From NCBI RefSeq assembly GCF_042665595.1, contig NZ_JBHTCT010000035.1:1-64000 (forward strand): a stretch of 64,000 nt of DNA, in the 5' to 3' direction. Positions 25,269 through 32,328 of this stretch are shown one piece after another; positions within the stretch are counted from its first letter, which is position 1, and each line of letters begins with the position of its first letter. The translations under genes and the position numbers were made by a program. Below the pieces are notes generated by a model. It saw nothing but the letters and a program-made list of their open reading frames with translations. It searched no databases and had not been told where the DNA came from. This stretch comes from Bhargavaea changchunensis (GTDB lineage Bacteria > Bacillota > Bacilli > Bacillales_A > Planococcaceae).

Positions 25269-25868
25269 ATGACTTGGGACGTGCTGAATATCATCGGCAC
25301 CTTGGCCTTTGCGGTCAGTGGTGCGATCGTCGCGATGGATGAGGACTTTGATATCTTCGGCGTCATGATTCTGGGGTTCACGACCGCATTCGGTGGGGGT
25401 ACGATCCGAAACCTCCTGATCGGAATCCCGGTTGAAAACATCTGGACGCAAAGCAATCTGTTTGTTCTGGCCTTCACCGCCATTCTTGTGGTGTTTCTGT
25501 TTCCGACACACTGGTGGATGAGCTACTGGCACCGCTGGGGAATCTTTTTCGATGCCATTGGCCTGGCCGCGTTTGCCATCCAGGGTGCCCTCATGGCCGT
25601 CTATTCCGGTGCATCGCTTGCGGGAGCCATTGTCGCGGCGACCCTGACCGGGGCAGGGGGCGGGATGATCCGGGATGTGTTCGCAGGAAGAAAGCCGATG
25701 ATCTTCAGGGATGAGATTTATGCACTGTGGGCGGCGCTCGGAGGTCTTCTGATCGGACTTGGCCTGGTCAAAGGAGCATGGCTGACCGGTGCACTGCTTG
25801 TGGTGATCGTCCTGCTCCGGATGCTGTCCGTCCATTACAAGTGGCAGCTTCCTAAACGGTCCCTGTAA
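25269..25868 (+). CDS. TRIC-family (UPF0126) cation channel protein
   Basis: A 199-aa membrane protein with seven predicted helices built from two repeats. Each repeat carries the family glycine motif: AFGGGTIRNLLIG and GAGGGMIRDVFAG. Bacterial TRIC proteins are trimeric K+/cation channels related to the sarcoplasmic-reticulum counter-ion channel. Follows GGAGG with a somewhat long spacing. The M20 gene follows after 43 bases and may be co-transcribed. Confidence 0.88.
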   Translation: MTWDVLNIIGTLAFAVSGAIVAMDEDFDIFGVMILGFTTAFGGGTIRNLLIGIPVENIWTQSNLFVLAFTAILVVFLFPTHWWMSYWHRWGIFFDAIGLAAFAIQGALMAVYSGASLAGAIVAATLTGAGGGMIRDVFAGRKPMIFRDEIYALWAALGGLLIGLGLVKGAWLTGALLVVIVLLRMLSVHYKWQLPKRSL

Positions 25869-25911
25869 TAATAGTGTGTAGAAAGGGGATATAAAAACTG
25901 GAGGTGGTCAC

Positions 25912-27066
25912 TTGAAACAGGAACAAGCCAAGGAGATTCTGAAACAGCTGATTCGCATCAATACTGTCAACCCGCCGGGGAACGAAACGGATGTCGCAAA
26001 AGAGCTGAAGGCTTTATTTGAGCGGCATGGCATCGAGACCGAACTCGTGGAATATGACGAAAATCGCGCCAACCTGATTGCCCGGCTGAAAGGTAGTGAA
26101 GCCGGTCCAGTGCTCGGGCTGACGGGACATATGGACGTGGTGCCGCCCGGCGAAATTGAATGGACATATGATCCGTTCGGCGCCGAGGAATCAGAAGGGA
26201 AAATCTATGGCCGCGGGGCGTGTGACATGAAAAGCGGGCTTGCCGCATGTGTCCTCGCCATGATCGCCCTGAAAGAGCAGGGTCTTCCCGAAAAGGGCGA
26301 ACTGGTACTGCTTGCGACGGTCGGGGAAGAAGCCGGAGCGGTCGGCGCCCGCCAGCTCACGCAGGAAGGATACGCCGACCAACTGGACGCCCTGGTCGTC
26401 GCGGAGCCGACCCGAAACCGGATCAAAATTGCCCATAAAGGTGCACTATGGCCGCAGATTGTCACTTACGGAAAAACCGCACATGGATCGATGCCTGACA
26501 AGGGAACGAATGCCGTGATGCATATGAATGAGGTTCTTCACCGCCTTCTTGGCGGAGACTTTACATTTTCCTACGAGGAAGACGAACTGCTCGGCGGACC
26601 GACATTCAGCGTCAACGTCATAAGCGGCGGGTCCAATACGAACGTTGTCCCGGACCAATGTACGGCCAACATCGACATCCGGACGGTCCCGTCCCAGGAC
26701 CACAAGCAGATCATCGGCCAGATCGAGCAGATCATCGAGTCGGCAAAAGGGCGGTACCCGGACCTTCGTGCAGAAATTAAGATCCTGAATGACCAGAACC
26801 CTGTAAAGACGCCAGCGGACGATCCGTTTGTCCGGCTCGTGCAGGAAGTGGTGAAGGAAGCGGATGGTGCGGAGGAACTCGGCGGCATGACCGGATACAC
26901 GGACAGCGCACAGTTTGCCCTTGCCAAAAAAGACTTCCCGATCATCGTGCTCGGACCCGGGGATACGACAGTGGCCCATCAGCCGGATGAGTATGTGGAA
27001 ATCGATGAATACTACGCAAGCATCAGGCTGTATCAGGAAATTGCAAAGAAATTCTTGGCGGACTGA
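25912..27066 (+). CDS. M20 ArgE/DapE-type deacylase
   Basis: A 384-aa metallo-hydrolase. Zinc-site motifs TGHMDVVP, GRGACDMKSG (bridging Asp) and VGEEAGAVG (catalytic Glu) occur in order, with a dimerisation domain between about 180 and 290 and TGYTDSAQFA late in the protein. Known relatives hydrolyse N-acetylornithine, succinyl-diaminopimelate or related N-acyl amino acids. No arg or dap genes are nearby, so the substrate is open. TTG start, five bases after GGAGGTGG. Confidence 0.9.
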   Translation: MKQEQAKEILKQLIRINTVNPPGNETDVAKELKALFERHGIETELVEYDENRANLIARLKGSEAGPVLGLTGHMDVVPPGEIEWTYDPFGAEESEGKIYGRGACDMKSGLAACVLAMIALKEQGLPEKGELVLLATVGEEAGAVGARQLTQEGYADQLDALVVAEPTRNRIKIAHKGALWPQIVTYGKTAHGSMPDKGTNAVMHMNEVLHRLLGGDFTFSYEEDELLGGPTFSVNVISGGSNTNVVPDQCTANIDIRTVPSQDHKQIIGQIEQIIESAKGRYPDLRAEIKILNDQNPVKTPADDPFVRLVQEVVKEADGAEELGGMTGYTDSAQFALAKKDFPIIVLGPGDTTVAHQPDEYVEIDEYYASIRLYQEIAKKFLAD

Positions 27067-27067
27067 C

Positions 27068-27105
27068 AAAGGCCCCTTTCTGCAATGGCAGAGAGGGCCT
27101 TTTTC
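27068..27105 (+). terminator. Terminator of the M20 gene
   Basis: AAAGGCCC...GGGCCTTT with a partly paired inner stem (TCTGC/GCAGA) and a following T-run. Confidence 0.75.
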
Positions 27106-27475
27106 TGGTATAAGGTCCTTCTTTGCGTTATCCTGTGGCATTCGGCTGAACTCGCCTAAGGACGCTTAAAGCGGGGGAATGATGAACCGTTTGCATCATG
27201 AGATTATCACGGAAGTCATTAATCTGATCGATACTCTAATCCTTTCTTACCATTAATAACTAATGTTGAAGGAATTCCTTATTGCCGTTAGAATAGGATA
27301 TAGCAAAGAGTTCGTGAAATCACTGAAAGTTTGTCATCTTTTTGTGCTCTTGTATAGGTAGAGTCTGGAAGTCCCGGTCAGGGATTGGCGTACATACTGC
27401 ATAGAAGAAAACTTTATTGGAATTGAATCGTCCAGAAAAGTATAGCAAGACAAGCTGGTTGTTATTGATTACGGG
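27106..27475. other. Gene-poor stretch
   Basis: About 370 bases of lower-GC sequence with stops in all frames. No promoter, RNA or repeat was recognised. It may be decayed coding sequence leading into the broken gene that follows. Confidence 0.4.
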
Positions 27476-27641
27476 ATGAGCAAATCGCTATACGAAACGA
27501 TGTTGGGTTCCGCTTGCGGAAGCCGGTGTTCTTCCGCAGATCATATATGCTGTCTGCAACGTGTGCGGTGAGAAAAAGGAGCTTCGGATATACGGGGAAG
27601 CGGATCAGGATAAACGATGCTATTCATGCGGCAAGGAATAG
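27476..27641 (+). pseudogene. Frameshifted small Cys-pair protein gene
   Basis: An ATG at 27476 opens MSKSLYETML. The frame then fails, while the frame one base away continues V-P-L-A-E-A-G-V-L-P-Q-I-I-Y and ends with CNVCGEKKELRIYGE and CYSCGKE before TAG at 27639. Removing one G from the GGG at 27505-27507 would join them into a protein of about 54 aa with two CxxC pairs. The second part has no start codon of its own. There is no good ribosome site at the ATG, so this may be decayed, or the frame may be restored in other strains. Confidence 0.4.
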
Positions 27642-27656
27642 AAGGAGGCCATTCGA

Positions 27657-28442
27657 ATGAAAGTAGACTTCGGGAAAGTGGCGAAGGGCTTTGCGCTCTA
27701 CCGGAATGACCTGACGGAAAATCTGATTGAAAACCTCCAAGTGAGGGGGCTGACATTTCGGGAGCGGTCGGTCGCGGACCTCGGGTCTGGCACCGGCGTC
27801 CTGACGCGGATGCTTGAGGAACACGGGGCGGAGGTGACGGGCGTCGAACCATCAGCTGAACTGATTAGGGAAGCCAAGATGATCGACCAGGAATCCGGCG
27901 TGGAAATCGACTACGTCAACCGGTACGCGGAAGATACGGACCTCCCCGGACAGTCTTTTGATGTCGTGACCGCTCTGCGCGCATGGCATTGGTTCGATGG
28001 GGAGGCCGTCCTGAGAGAAGTGAAGAGGATTCTTAAGCCGGACGGGGATCTTCTGATCATGGATTCCGGATTTGTCAGTGCCGATCCGGTCGTGCAAGAG
28101 ACGATGGCTCTCCTGAAAAAGGAGATACCTGGACGAATTAAGCCTGCCGGAAGAAAGGCAGGATCCGGACAGTCCATCAACAGCTTCCCGGTGGAGTGGT
28201 TCGCCGAATGGCAGTCGCACGGATTAGAACTGAAAGAGCTGTATAACGAGGACTACACAGTGGCCTTCACTCCGGAAACCTGGTGTGAGCGGATCAAGAC
28301 GCTTTCCTGGATGCTGCACCTGGAAGAGGGGGAGCGAAACAATATTATGGACGGCATAAAGCCCCATCTTATTCGTCTATTTGGAGACCGGACATACGAG
28401 ATTGAACATAAATTCCATGTGGTCATGCTTAAAAATGTCTGA
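27657..28442 (+). CDS. Class I SAM-dependent methyltransferase
   Basis: A 261-aa protein with SAM-binding motif I VADLGSGTGVLT (about 38-49), acidic motif GVEPSAELI, and post-motif WHWFDGEAVLREVKRILKPDG, the 'Methyltransf_11' pattern. Acceptor unknown. AAGGAGG nine bases before the ATG. A small membrane-protein gene follows closely. Confidence 0.85.
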   Translation: MKVDFGKVAKGFALYRNDLTENLIENLQVRGLTFRERSVADLGSGTGVLTRMLEEHGAEVTGVEPSAELIREAKMIDQESGVEIDYVNRYAEDTDLPGQSFDVVTALRAWHWFDGEAVLREVKRILKPDGDLLIMDSGFVSADPVVQETMALLKKEIPGRIKPAGRKAGSGQSINSFPVEWFAEWQSHGLELKELYNEDYTVAFTPETWCERIKTLSWMLHLEEGERNNIMDGIKPHLIRLFGDRTYEIEHKFHVVMLKNV

Positions 28443-28455
28443 GGAGGAATCCGCA

Positions 28456-28641
28456 ATGCTTAAAAATAGCTTGCGGTATGGACTTTTCTTCTTCACCTTT
28501 ATGACTCTCTGGCAGTTTGTGTTTAATCGGGAAGTCGAATGGGGGATGGTGGCCGCCGTAAGTATCTTGGCCGCCCTGTTCAACCTGTCATGGGACTGGG
28601 CCAAGGTACCATACGAGTGGAAAAAGCGGAGCGGAGATTGA
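28456..28641 (+). CDS. 61-aa two-helix membrane protein
   Basis: Two hydrophobic stretches (about 8-24 and 31-46), then a tryptophan- and lysine-rich end WDWAKVPYEWKKRSGD. GAGGAGG eight bases before the ATG at 28456 identifies the start; the open frame extends upstream but without such a site. Fourteen bases behind the methyltransferase gene. No family recognised. Confidence 0.65.
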   Translation: MLKNSLRYGLFFFTFMTLWQFVFNREVEWGMVAAVSILAALFNLSWDWAKVPYEWKKRSGD

Positions 28642-28706
28642 GGGCTTCCGTGCCGGCGGTGGTATACTCGTGAGGACAAACTGTTTGAACTGAGGAGCGA
28701 AAGCAC

Positions 28707-28967
28707 ATGTTAATTACAGATGAAGCCCAAGAGCTATTGGAACCGTTTCTGAAGGAGCGCGGCTTGGCCGGCTTGCGCCTGACAGTGGAAACGGGCGAGT
28801 TCGGTCCTCAGTTCGCCATCACTTTCGACGAACCGCAGGAGTTCGACGTCGTGCAGGAGATCAAGGGAATCCGCGTGGCGATCGATGCGCAGCTGAGCGA
28901 TACGGACCTTCTGACATTGGATATCGAGGAAACGCCGGAAGGGCGGGGAATCGTATTGCGGGGCTGA
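28707..28967 (+). CDS. HesB/IscA-like domain protein without cysteines
   Basis: An 86-aa protein whose length and pattern (MLITDEAQELLEPFLKERG at the N-terminus, LRLTVETGEFGPQFAITFDE, then VAIDAQLSDTDLLTLDI) resemble the iron-sulphur-biosynthesis fold of HesB/YneR proteins. The protein contains no cysteine at all, so it cannot ligate a cluster like IscA. It could be a structural or regulatory relative. GAGGAG nine bases before the ATG. Family call moderate. Confidence 0.55.
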   Translation: MLITDEAQELLEPFLKERGLAGLRLTVETGEFGPQFAITFDEPQEFDVVQEIKGIRVAIDAQLSDTDLLTLDIEETPEGRGIVLRG

Positions 28968-28973
28968 CAGAAT

Positions 28974-29012
28974 AAAAGCAGGAGCATCCATTACGGGTGC
29001 TCCTGCTTTTTC
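28974..29012. terminator. Bidirectional terminator
   Basis: AAAAGCAGGAGCA and its complement with an 11-nt loop stand between the convergent HesB-like and STAS genes. Confidence 0.85.
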
Positions 29013-29020
29013 AAATGGCT

Positions 29021-29788
29021 TCACTGCTGCAAATAAATGCTCAGTTCCTCTTTCAATGAATGGTTAAACTGGACCCATTGGTCGAGGTGATGGTGATTCA
29101 GCTCTTTTGCGAGGTTTGGCTTGATGCCGATGAGCTTAATGACATTTCCGGTCATGAAGTTCAGGGTCTTCACCAGCTGGATGAATTGATCAATGCCATC
29201 CGTCTGGACCTCTCCGACGGCGGTGAGGTCAAACAGGACCACTTCATAGTTTCCCCTGAAGACAGACTGCAGGCAACTTTCGGAGATGGTGTTGATCTTG
29301 TCCGCGGTGATGTCGCCGAACAGGGGAATCATGCACAGCGAATCGGACAGCGGGATGAACGGTCCGGATAGTTCATCCATCCGTCTCAGTACATGCTCAA
29401 GCTCATCTTTTTTCTCCAATAACTCAAAGTCGGTAGAAGCCAGGCGGTTTTGGATGTTCATCAGCTTTTCAATCAGATCTTCATTCGAGCTGTCTTTCGG
29501 CAGGAAAATCATGCTGGCGCGATTTTCCGGATTCCACTGAAGATGAACGTCAAATAGTGCCAGTGGCTTTTCCTTTGTGATCATATTCAGTTCCATTTTG
29601 ACCGGGGCCTGTCCCTGTCCGGAACTGATCCGGCCCAGCTTGTTGACCGATTCTTCATCAACCAGGGATTTAATATGTCCTGTACTCAGGTCAAACCATT
29701 CATCGGCAAGGGCTGAATAGCTGACGATTCTTCCGTCCCTGTTAACACTCAAATACGGGAGGGGAAGGGATAGATTCAGTCGTTCCAC
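29021..29788 (-). CDS. PAS-like/STAS-domain signalling protein (RsbR-like)
   Basis: A 255-aa protein. Residues about 8-100 look like a PAS-type sensor (PYLSVNRDGRIVSYSALADEW at the start), a short coiled coil runs from about 115 to 140, and the end is a STAS domain (IPLFGDITADKINTI; VVLFDLTAVGEVQTDGIDQF). RsbR co-antagonists of the stressosome share this sensor-coil-STAS plan. No LOV cysteine motif is present. GTG start after GGGAGGA. Its start lies 47 bases inside the B12-protein gene, so the two are translationally coupled and probably interact. Last gene of the photosensor operon. Confidence 0.8.
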   Translation of the reverse strand: MERLNLSLPLPYLSVNRDGRIVSYSALADEWFDLSTGHIKSLVDEESVNKLGRISSGQGQAPVKMELNMITKEKPLALFDVHLQWNPENRASMIFLPKDSSNEDLIEKLMNIQNRLASTDFELLEKKDELEHVLRRMDELSGPFIPLSDSLCMIPLFGDITADKINTISESCLQSVFRGNYEVVLFDLTAVGEVQTDGIDQFIQLVKTLNFMTGNVIKLIGIKPNLAKELNHHHLDQWVQFNHSLKEELSIYLQQ

Positions 29789-30419
29789 TCTGCTGTCCTC
29801 CCGTCATAAAATTTTGGAGCCATCTTTCAGTTTCCGGCAAATCACCGAGAATGACCGTATCCTCAGTGCAGTGCGGACGGAGGTCGTACATGCCTGTCAG
29901 GCGGCCTCCCAGAAGGATAGCCGGTTTTTTCTGCAGTTGGCTGAAAGCCTCCACATACTGTTGGAGCCTTGGCAGGTGATAGACGATGCTGACGGATAGA
30001 CCGATTATGTCCGGTTTCCAGCTTTCCGCTGTCTGTAGGGCGTACTCCAAAGGCAGGCTCGGTCCGAAATACCGTGTTTCCCAGCCTTGCTCCCTGAACA
30101 GACTGTCGACCATCTTCAGGCCGAGATAGTGCTGTTCACCATCAAGGCAAAGGAACATCGCCTTGCCGCCCGATCGTTCCTTCCCGATGCTAAACGCCAG
30201 TTTTGAAAGGATGAAGTCACATGTCGCGGTCGCCAGGTGCTCGTCTGCAACCGTGATTTTATTGGTCTCCCACAAATGGCCGATATGCCGCATGGCCGGT
30301 GTGAGGAGGTGATGATAAAGATCAGGCCTGGAGGTTTCGGGATAATTTTCGATACATGCCCACGCCTTGTCCGGATCGCCTTCCAGCAGACAGGAAGCGA
30401 GCGTTTCAATAGGTGTCAT
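29742..30419 (-). CDS. Stand-alone CarH-type B12-binding light-sensor protein
   Basis: A 225-aa protein made only of the CarH/LitR sensory part. A helical cap domain (about 1-85) carries W50, nine residues, then E60-H61: the W-x9-EH motif typical of adenosylcobalamin photoreceptors. A Rossmann domain follows with E95-Q-H97-Y-L-G100, the ExHxxG cobalamin-binding motif (His97 the lower ligand), then IGLSVSIV and LLGGRLTG. The MerR-type DNA-binding domain of CarH is absent. Purple-bacterial AerR is a known precedent for a DNA-domain-free B12 sensor. Start ATG after GAAGGGG. Overlaps both neighbouring genes. Light sensing is inference from the motif. Confidence 0.82.
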   Translation of the reverse strand: MTPIETLASCLLEGDPDKAWACIENYPETSRPDLYHHLLTPAMRHIGHLWETNKITVADEHLATATCDFILSKLAFSIGKERSGGKAMFLCLDGEQHYLGLKMVDSLFREQGWETRYFGPSLPLEYALQTAESWKPDIIGLSVSIVYHLPRLQQYVEAFSQLQKKPAILLGGRLTGMYDLRPHCTEDTVILGDLPETERWLQNFMTGGQQSGTTESIPSPPVFEC

Positions 30420-30765
30420 GTTTCACCCCTTCCTTGAGGGTTGAGATGGCTGTGGTGAGGTATTGGCGGTAAGTTTTGGCCTGTTCGCTCGTTTCTTCTT
30501 CAAGCAAAGACCGGATGATTTCAAAGTTATCGATGAGGTGCTTTGTGTTCATGCCGTGTTTCGTGAGGATCCCGTCGAGCCAGACCGCGTAATCGGTGAA
30601 GACCTTGGTCTCGTTCAGATTATAGGCGGTCTGGAGATGCCTCATGTGATGATGGTTATCTTCCCGGCACTTTGCTTTTCCGGGCTCACCAAAACGTTCC
30701 AGGAGGGCCGGTTCAAGTTCATAGATCTTTTCTGTCACCTGATTAACGATCATATCGACGTTCAC
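30406..30765 (-). CDS. Small helical sensor-associated protein
   Basis: A 119-aa, all-helical soluble protein. The stretch KCREDNHHHMRHLQTAYNL followed by FTDYAVWLDGILTKHGMN looks like a conserved module that I recall from proteins next to, or fused with, cobalamin-binding or regulatory domains; I cannot name it with certainty. It may be related to the N-terminal domains of RsbR-type proteins. GTG start overlapping the previous stop (GTGA); its end overlaps the B12-protein start by 14 bases. Tight coupling suggests it is part of the same complex. Confidence 0.65.
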   Translation of the reverse strand: MNVDMIVNQVTEKIYELEPALLERFGEPGKAKCREDNHHHMRHLQTAYNLNETKVFTDYAVWLDGILTKHGMNTKHLIDNFEIIRSLLEEETSEQAKTYRQYLTTAISTLKEGVKHDTY

Positions 30766-31067
30766 TTGGCCACCACCTTGAATTTGGACACCTTCGGAAT
30801 GATGGAGGCCAGTTCCTGATCCGGATACTTTTTCTCCAGCTCATGGATTCTGCGAAAATCCTCACTCCGTGCCCAGTCTAGGTAATTCTCTTTTGTATCG
30901 AATATCAGCTGCACCGTCAGTTCGCCGGGACGACGGTCGTTCTGCAATAGCAGAAAATTGACGAATCCATTGGCCTGGTCGACCAGACGGGAGCGGTTTT
31001 GATAGATCCGGATGACTTCCTCCGATTTTTCCGGGGGAACATCAAATGTTGAAAAGACGGTATACAT
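30762..31067 (-). CDS. ABM-family monooxygenase (HmoA-like)
   Basis: A 101-aa ABM-fold protein, YTVFSTFDVPPEKSEEVIRI at the start, GFVNFLLLQNDRRPGELTVQ as the core strand region and WARSEDFRRIHEL later. The pattern fits small haem-degrading monooxygenases of the HmoA/IsdG group, but ABM proteins have varied substrates. GGGGG seven bases before the ATG at 31067. First gene of the operon with the B12 sensor. A link between tetrapyrrole turnover and cobalamin sensing is possible but untested. Confidence 0.75.
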   Translation of the reverse strand: MYTVFSTFDVPPEKSEEVIRIYQNRSRLVDQANGFVNFLLLQNDRRPGELTVQLIFDTKENYLDWARSEDFRRIHELEKKYPDQELASIIPKVSKFKVVAK

Positions 31068-31157
31068 CAGCTTTCCCCCTTTTTCTAGCAATTCGTGTGT
31101 CTCGCAAGTTTAACATACTGACACAAAGGTGGCGCCCAATCCGAATTGTTCGGACGT

Positions 31158-31199
31158 AAAAAGGGCAGGTGCACCCAATCGGATGCGCCTGCCCTTTTT
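31158..31199 (-). terminator. Terminator of the 55-aa gene
   Basis: AAAAAGGGCAGG and its complement enclose a partly paired inner segment; both ends give T-runs. It precedes the photosensor operon. Confidence 0.8.
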
Positions 31200-31205
31200 G
31201 ATTCA

Positions 31206-31373
31206 TCACCAGTCAAACAGCCGGCCGAACGACCGGCCGATCCACGTCAGCATGCCCCACAGGAGCCTGAACGGCCAGATAAGCAGTTCAGGGAACCAAA
31301 GGAAAAATTCTGCAATGTCGCTTTTGTCCTTTTTCCTCTTCTGTCTTTGCCCGTCCTGTTCCCGTCCGTTCAT
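31206..31373 (-). CDS. 55-aa basic/aromatic membrane-associated protein
   Basis: The N-terminal 20 residues are strongly charged (QRQKRKKDKSD). The rest is tryptophan- and phenylalanine-rich (FFLWFPELLIWPFRLLWGM) and ends RLFDW, suggesting a hairpin lying on or in the membrane. AGGAGGAG stands close before the ATG and a terminator follows the stop. No family recognised. Confidence 0.6.
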   Translation of the reverse strand: MNGREQDGQRQKRKKDKSDIAEFFLWFPELLIWPFRLLWGMLTWIGRSFGRLFDW

Positions 31374-31475
31374 CAGCTGATCTCCTCCTGTTTGGTCTCT
31401 TCTTATTTGTCATTACGGATAACCGTTGAAAAAGGTTTCAAAGATTCAGCTAAACGGAAACCGGCTCTGTTCGGG

Positions 31476-31514
31476 AAAAAGACTGCAGGGAAGACGGGTT
31501 CTCTGCAGTCTTTT
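31476..31514 (-). terminator. Terminator of the DUF1541 gene
   Basis: AAAAGACTGCAG/CTGCAGTCTTTT stem with a 14-nt loop, 23 bases past the stop on the minus strand. Confidence 0.8.
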
Positions 31515-31536
31515 GCATCGTTATCGTTGCCGTGCA

Positions 31537-32157
31537 TTACTCCTCGGACAGCTCTTCTTCCGTCACCCACTTATGATTCTTGACTTCTTCATTGCTGTCA
31601 CTCGGAATGAAGTCGACCATGTAGACGGTCGTCTGTTCGGCGGAATCGACCGTCGCCGTTGCTCCTTTCATACCCGGCATGTGGTCTGCGAGAAGTGTCA
31701 CTTCAGTCCCCGGCTCAAGCGGTGCTTCTCCGGGGTTCTCAAGTTCTTCGTGGACCACCCATTTATGGTCTTTGACAGGCTCGCCTCCGTCAGTCGGGGT
31801 ATAGGTGACCGAATAGGCCGTCGTTTCAAATGCTCCGCTGATGGTTGCTTCGACACCATTCATGCCCGGCATATGATCGGCATGCATCATGGCTGTGCTG
31901 CCGACGCGGAATGTAGGGTTTTCGGCTTCCTTCAGGCCTTCCGGCACTTCTCCGGAACTGCTGTGCATGGCGTGCGAGTCCTGGCTGCCGTCATTTTCGC
32001 TGCTTTCTTCCTGAGCCGGCTGTTCCGTGTTTTTGTCGGTTTGCTCAGTCTGCTGGGCGGCATCTTCCTTGGGTTCCGTGTCGTCAGACTGGCAACCGGC
32101 AAGCAGGAGGACAAGGGTCCCTGCGGCAACGGCCGTTTTCCATTTCAATAAGTTCAT
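31537..32157 (-). CDS. DUF1541 (YdhK-like) lipoprotein
   Basis: A 206-aa lipoprotein: signal peptide with lipobox LLAGC (Cys22), an acidic Q/E/T-rich linker (about 25-75) containing HAMH, then two tandem DUF1541 repeats. Each repeat has ADHMPGM and ends DHKWVV/NHKWVT. Histidine- and methionine-rich motifs suggest metal (perhaps copper) binding outside the membrane, but function is not established. AAGGAGG before the ATG at 32157. Divergent from a two-component system that may control it. Confidence 0.88.
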   Translation of the reverse strand: MNLLKWKTAVAAGTLVLLLAGCQSDDTEPKEDAAQQTEQTDKNTEQPAQEESSENDGSQDSHAMHSSSGEVPEGLKEAENPTFRVGSTAMMHADHMPGMNGVEATISGAFETTAYSVTYTPTDGGEPVKDHKWVVHEELENPGEAPLEPGTEVTLLADHMPGMKGATATVDSAEQTTVYMVDFIPSDSNEEVKNHKWVTEEELSEE

Positions 32158-32328
32158 GTGATCTGCCTCCTTGGATAAAAATAGTACCAATCATACGGTA
32201 CCCACTTAGCATGCAGGTTCTGTGCAGATATTATGAACAATTGAGCAAGATGACGGGTTTCTGTACCGTAATTCCTTCTTCCTCGGATAAAATGAAGGAA
32301 GAAAATCTGCCAAGGGGAGAGGTTCGTC

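Noticed and set aside
29021..29788. LOV photoreceptor domain in the STAS protein
   Set aside because: The N-terminal PAS-like region lacks the flavin-adduct cysteine motif (NCRFLQ type).
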